A stretch of 64,000 nt of DNA, taken from NCBI RefSeq assembly GCF_008386585.1, contig NZ_VUOB01000026.1:1-64000 (forward strand). The letters are read 5' to 3'. This document shows positions 62,435 to 64,000 of this stretch, in pieces. Both the position numbers and the translations under genes were made by a program. Origin of the DNA: Solihabitans fulvus (GTDB lineage Bacteria; Actinomycetota; Actinomycetes; Mycobacteriales; Pseudonocardiaceae). The notes under the pieces are model-generated. The model was not told the DNA's origin and did not search any database. It saw nothing but the letters and a program-made list of their open reading frames with translations. Position 1 is the stretch's first letter. Every line of letters starts with the position of its first letter.

Positions 62435-63541
62435 CGGATGGCTGTTGGCCGCGAACCGGGTCGGCCTCGACGGGCGCGGGGTCCGCGAGCGCCCAGTTCG
62501 CGGCCAGGTGGCGCACCTCGGCCAGCAGGTCGGGCAGGAACAGGACGACGGTGTCCGGGGCGATCGCGCGCAGCTCGTCCGGGGACACCACCGGGATGCG
62601 GGTGCCCGGCATCCTGCGGCCGTGCTTGGCCGGCGCCGCGTCCGCGACGGCGACCAGGAGGTCCGCGTCGATGTTCGCCTGGCACAACAGGGCCACGGCG
62701 CGGGACGCGGCGCCGTAGCCTGCGACCACGCTCCCCCGGTCCGCCTCGCGCGCCAGCCAGGCGCGCAGGGTGGCGGCGCTCCGGCTCGCGGCCGGCTGGA
62801 GGTTCGCCAGCCGGTCGGGGTCGTGCACGCCAGCGGCGGCCTCGGCCGCCAGCAGTCGCGTGACGCTGTCGTCGGGCTCGCCGCCGCGCGCGGCGGCGAG
62901 CAGCACCGTGCCGCCGTAGAGGTCGAACCGCCAGGCGGACCTGGCGGTGAGGCCGGCCACGCCGAGCAGCCGGATCAGCGACTCGGTGGAGTAGTAGGCG
63001 AAGTGGCCGTGCCGCAGGGCATTCCACTGTCCGTTGTGGATGATCGCGGCGAGGGAGTGGAACTGGAACAGGGCGACGCCGCCTGGTTCGAGGCGGTTCG
63101 CGCGCTCGGCGACGGCGGCGGCCTGGTCGGCGCAGTGCATCAGGCCGAAGCAGTCCAGCACCACGTCGGCCGGGCGCCCTTCGGCCGGGGGCCGCAGGCC
63201 CCGGTCGGCCAGCAGCGGCAGCCAGCTCCCGCCGTGCGGGCTGCCGTACTCCAGCACGGTGGCCCCGGCCGGCAGCAGCCCGGCCGCGCCGGCCAGGTCC
63301 ACCGCGCGCGCCGCCTGGGCGAGGAGCGCGGCCGGCTCGACGCCGAGTGGTTCTTCCGGTGCGGTCTCGTCCTCGGCGAGCTGGGCCAGGCCGCAGGCGT
63401 CGCAGAGCCACATGCGCAGCGGATGCCGCCGGTCCGGCCCGAGTTGGGTCGCCGGCGGGAAGGCGTCGCAGGGTGGTTGGTCGCCGAGGTCGAGCAGCAC
63501 TCGACCCTGGCGGGCCCGGCAGCCCCGGCACACCGGGACGG

Positions 63542-64000
63542 TCACGGCGCCGGTCTCAGGTCGGGGCCGAGCGTGCCGTCCGCGCGACGGTCGGTGAGGC
63601 GGGCGAGGCGGGTGTAGCGGCGGTCGAAGGCGAGCCGGGTGAGCCCGTGCCGCAGGTAGGCCTCGTAGAGCTCGGCCGCGCCGGCCCGAACCGTCCACTG
63701 TGGATCGTAGTCCGGCAGCAGCGCGCGGATGCGGGAGAAGTCGACCCGGTAGGAGCGCGGGTCTCCCCCGGCCTCGCCGGTGATCACCAGCCGCGATCCC
63801 GGCACCACGGCGGCGACCTGTTCGGCGATCTCGGCCACGGTCGCGTTGTTCTCGGCCATGCCGACGTTGAACGCCCTGGTGTGCACGGCCTCGCGCGGGG
63901 CGGCCAGCGCGGCGAGGAAGGCTGCCGCGATGTCCCGCGCGTGCACGAGCGGACGCCACGGCGTGCCGTCGGACAGCACCCGCACCTCGCCGCTGAGCAC
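63542..64000 (-). CDS. NAD-dependent sugar epimerase/dehydratase, 5' end cut by window
   Basis: Only the last 152 residues are inside the window. They match the C-terminal substrate-binding half of extended short-chain dehydrogenases: LVHARDIAAAFLAALAAPRE, the FNVGMAENNATVAEIAEQVA segment and DFSRIRALLPDYDPQWTVRA. The N-terminal NAD-binding GxxGxxG and the catalytic YxxxK lie outside the window. The gene is coupled to the C-methyltransferase gene through a four-base overlap. Together they would make a modified NDP-deoxysugar or similar donor. Confidence 0.85.
   Translation of the reverse strand: MLSGEVRVLSDGTPWRPLVHARDIAAAFLAALAAPREAVHTRAFNVGMAENNATVAEIAEQVAAVVPGSRLVITGEAGGDPRSYRVDFSRIRALLPDYDPQWTVRAGAAELYEAYLRHGLTRLAFDRRYTRLARLTDRRADGTLGPDLRPAP

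Overview
The window reads as a chromosomal stretch from a high-GC actinomycete, most likely of the Pseudonocardiaceae (Saccharothrix/Amycolatopsis/Actinosynnema-like). The evidence is the strong GC3 bias, frequent GTG/TTG starts, a DUF397 gene paired with a Scr1-type XRE regulator, an actinobacterial acVLRF1 release-factor homologue, three PF04672-type methyltransferase paralogues, and a fused EfeU-EfeO iron transporter. The assignment is inferred from gene content; no rRNA is present. One tRNA (Cys) is present.

Layout. 1-7 kb: an MGT-type glycosyltransferase, an ECF sigma factor with a coupled one-TM partner, a Thr/Pro-rich secreted protein, then a three-gene electron-transfer operon (ferric-reductase-like flavocytochrome, FMN-binding protein, ApbE) and an acVLRF1 gene with a methyltransferase-like partner. 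7-20 kb: an XRE regulator, a large secreted subtilase with a P-domain, a dGTPase-like HD protein, two secreted beta-propeller paralogues, two tandem CitE/malyl-CoA-lyase-like genes, and two divergent DUF5753-type XRE regulators, one coupled to a DUF397 gene. 20-27 kb: a hypothetical gene, a metallo-beta-lactamase-fold hydrolase, then a patch of acquired DNA. That patch holds two IS5-like transposase C-terminal remnants flanking a lower-GC secreted protein gene, an IS21 IstA fragment, one complete IS1380-family element, and a PIN-like gene that the IS appears to have truncated at its 5' end.

27-42 kb: an orphan lycopene cyclase, an EAL-CBS-GGDEF protein, a YbdK-type carboxylate-amine ligase, a LuxR-type regulator followed by a 15-bp tandem array, an XRE-TPR regulator, tRNA-Cys, a YigZ/IMPACT protein, an FAD monooxygenase divergent from a TetR regulator, and a PAS-GGDEF-degenerate-EAL protein. 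41-51 kb: an iron region (EfeUO fusion, Tat-exported EfeB peroxidase, iron-box-like sites, VIT1/CCC1 transporter) interleaved with the three methyltransferase paralogues and an APC permease.

51.7-64 kb: a cell-surface polysaccharide/glycoconjugate region. It has three family-2-like glycosyltransferases, a flippase-like protein fused to a multi-TM C-terminal half (1,207 aa), a DUF1616-like membrane protein, a hexapeptide acyltransferase, a DUF4360 secreted protein, S-adenosylhomocysteine hydrolase, a deoxysugar C-methyltransferase-like gene and a truncated NAD-dependent sugar epimerase at the edge. The SAH hydrolase is preceded by a sequence that folds as an SAH riboswitch, with a hairpin that would mask its ribosome-binding site. 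This links methyl-donor recycling to a neighbourhood rich in SAM-dependent methyltransferases. The best leads for new biology are the riboswitch arrangement, the stop-codon-bearing 15-bp array, the Asp-Glu-Ser subtilase, the flippase fusion with its 42-bp repeats, and the IS-disturbed island.
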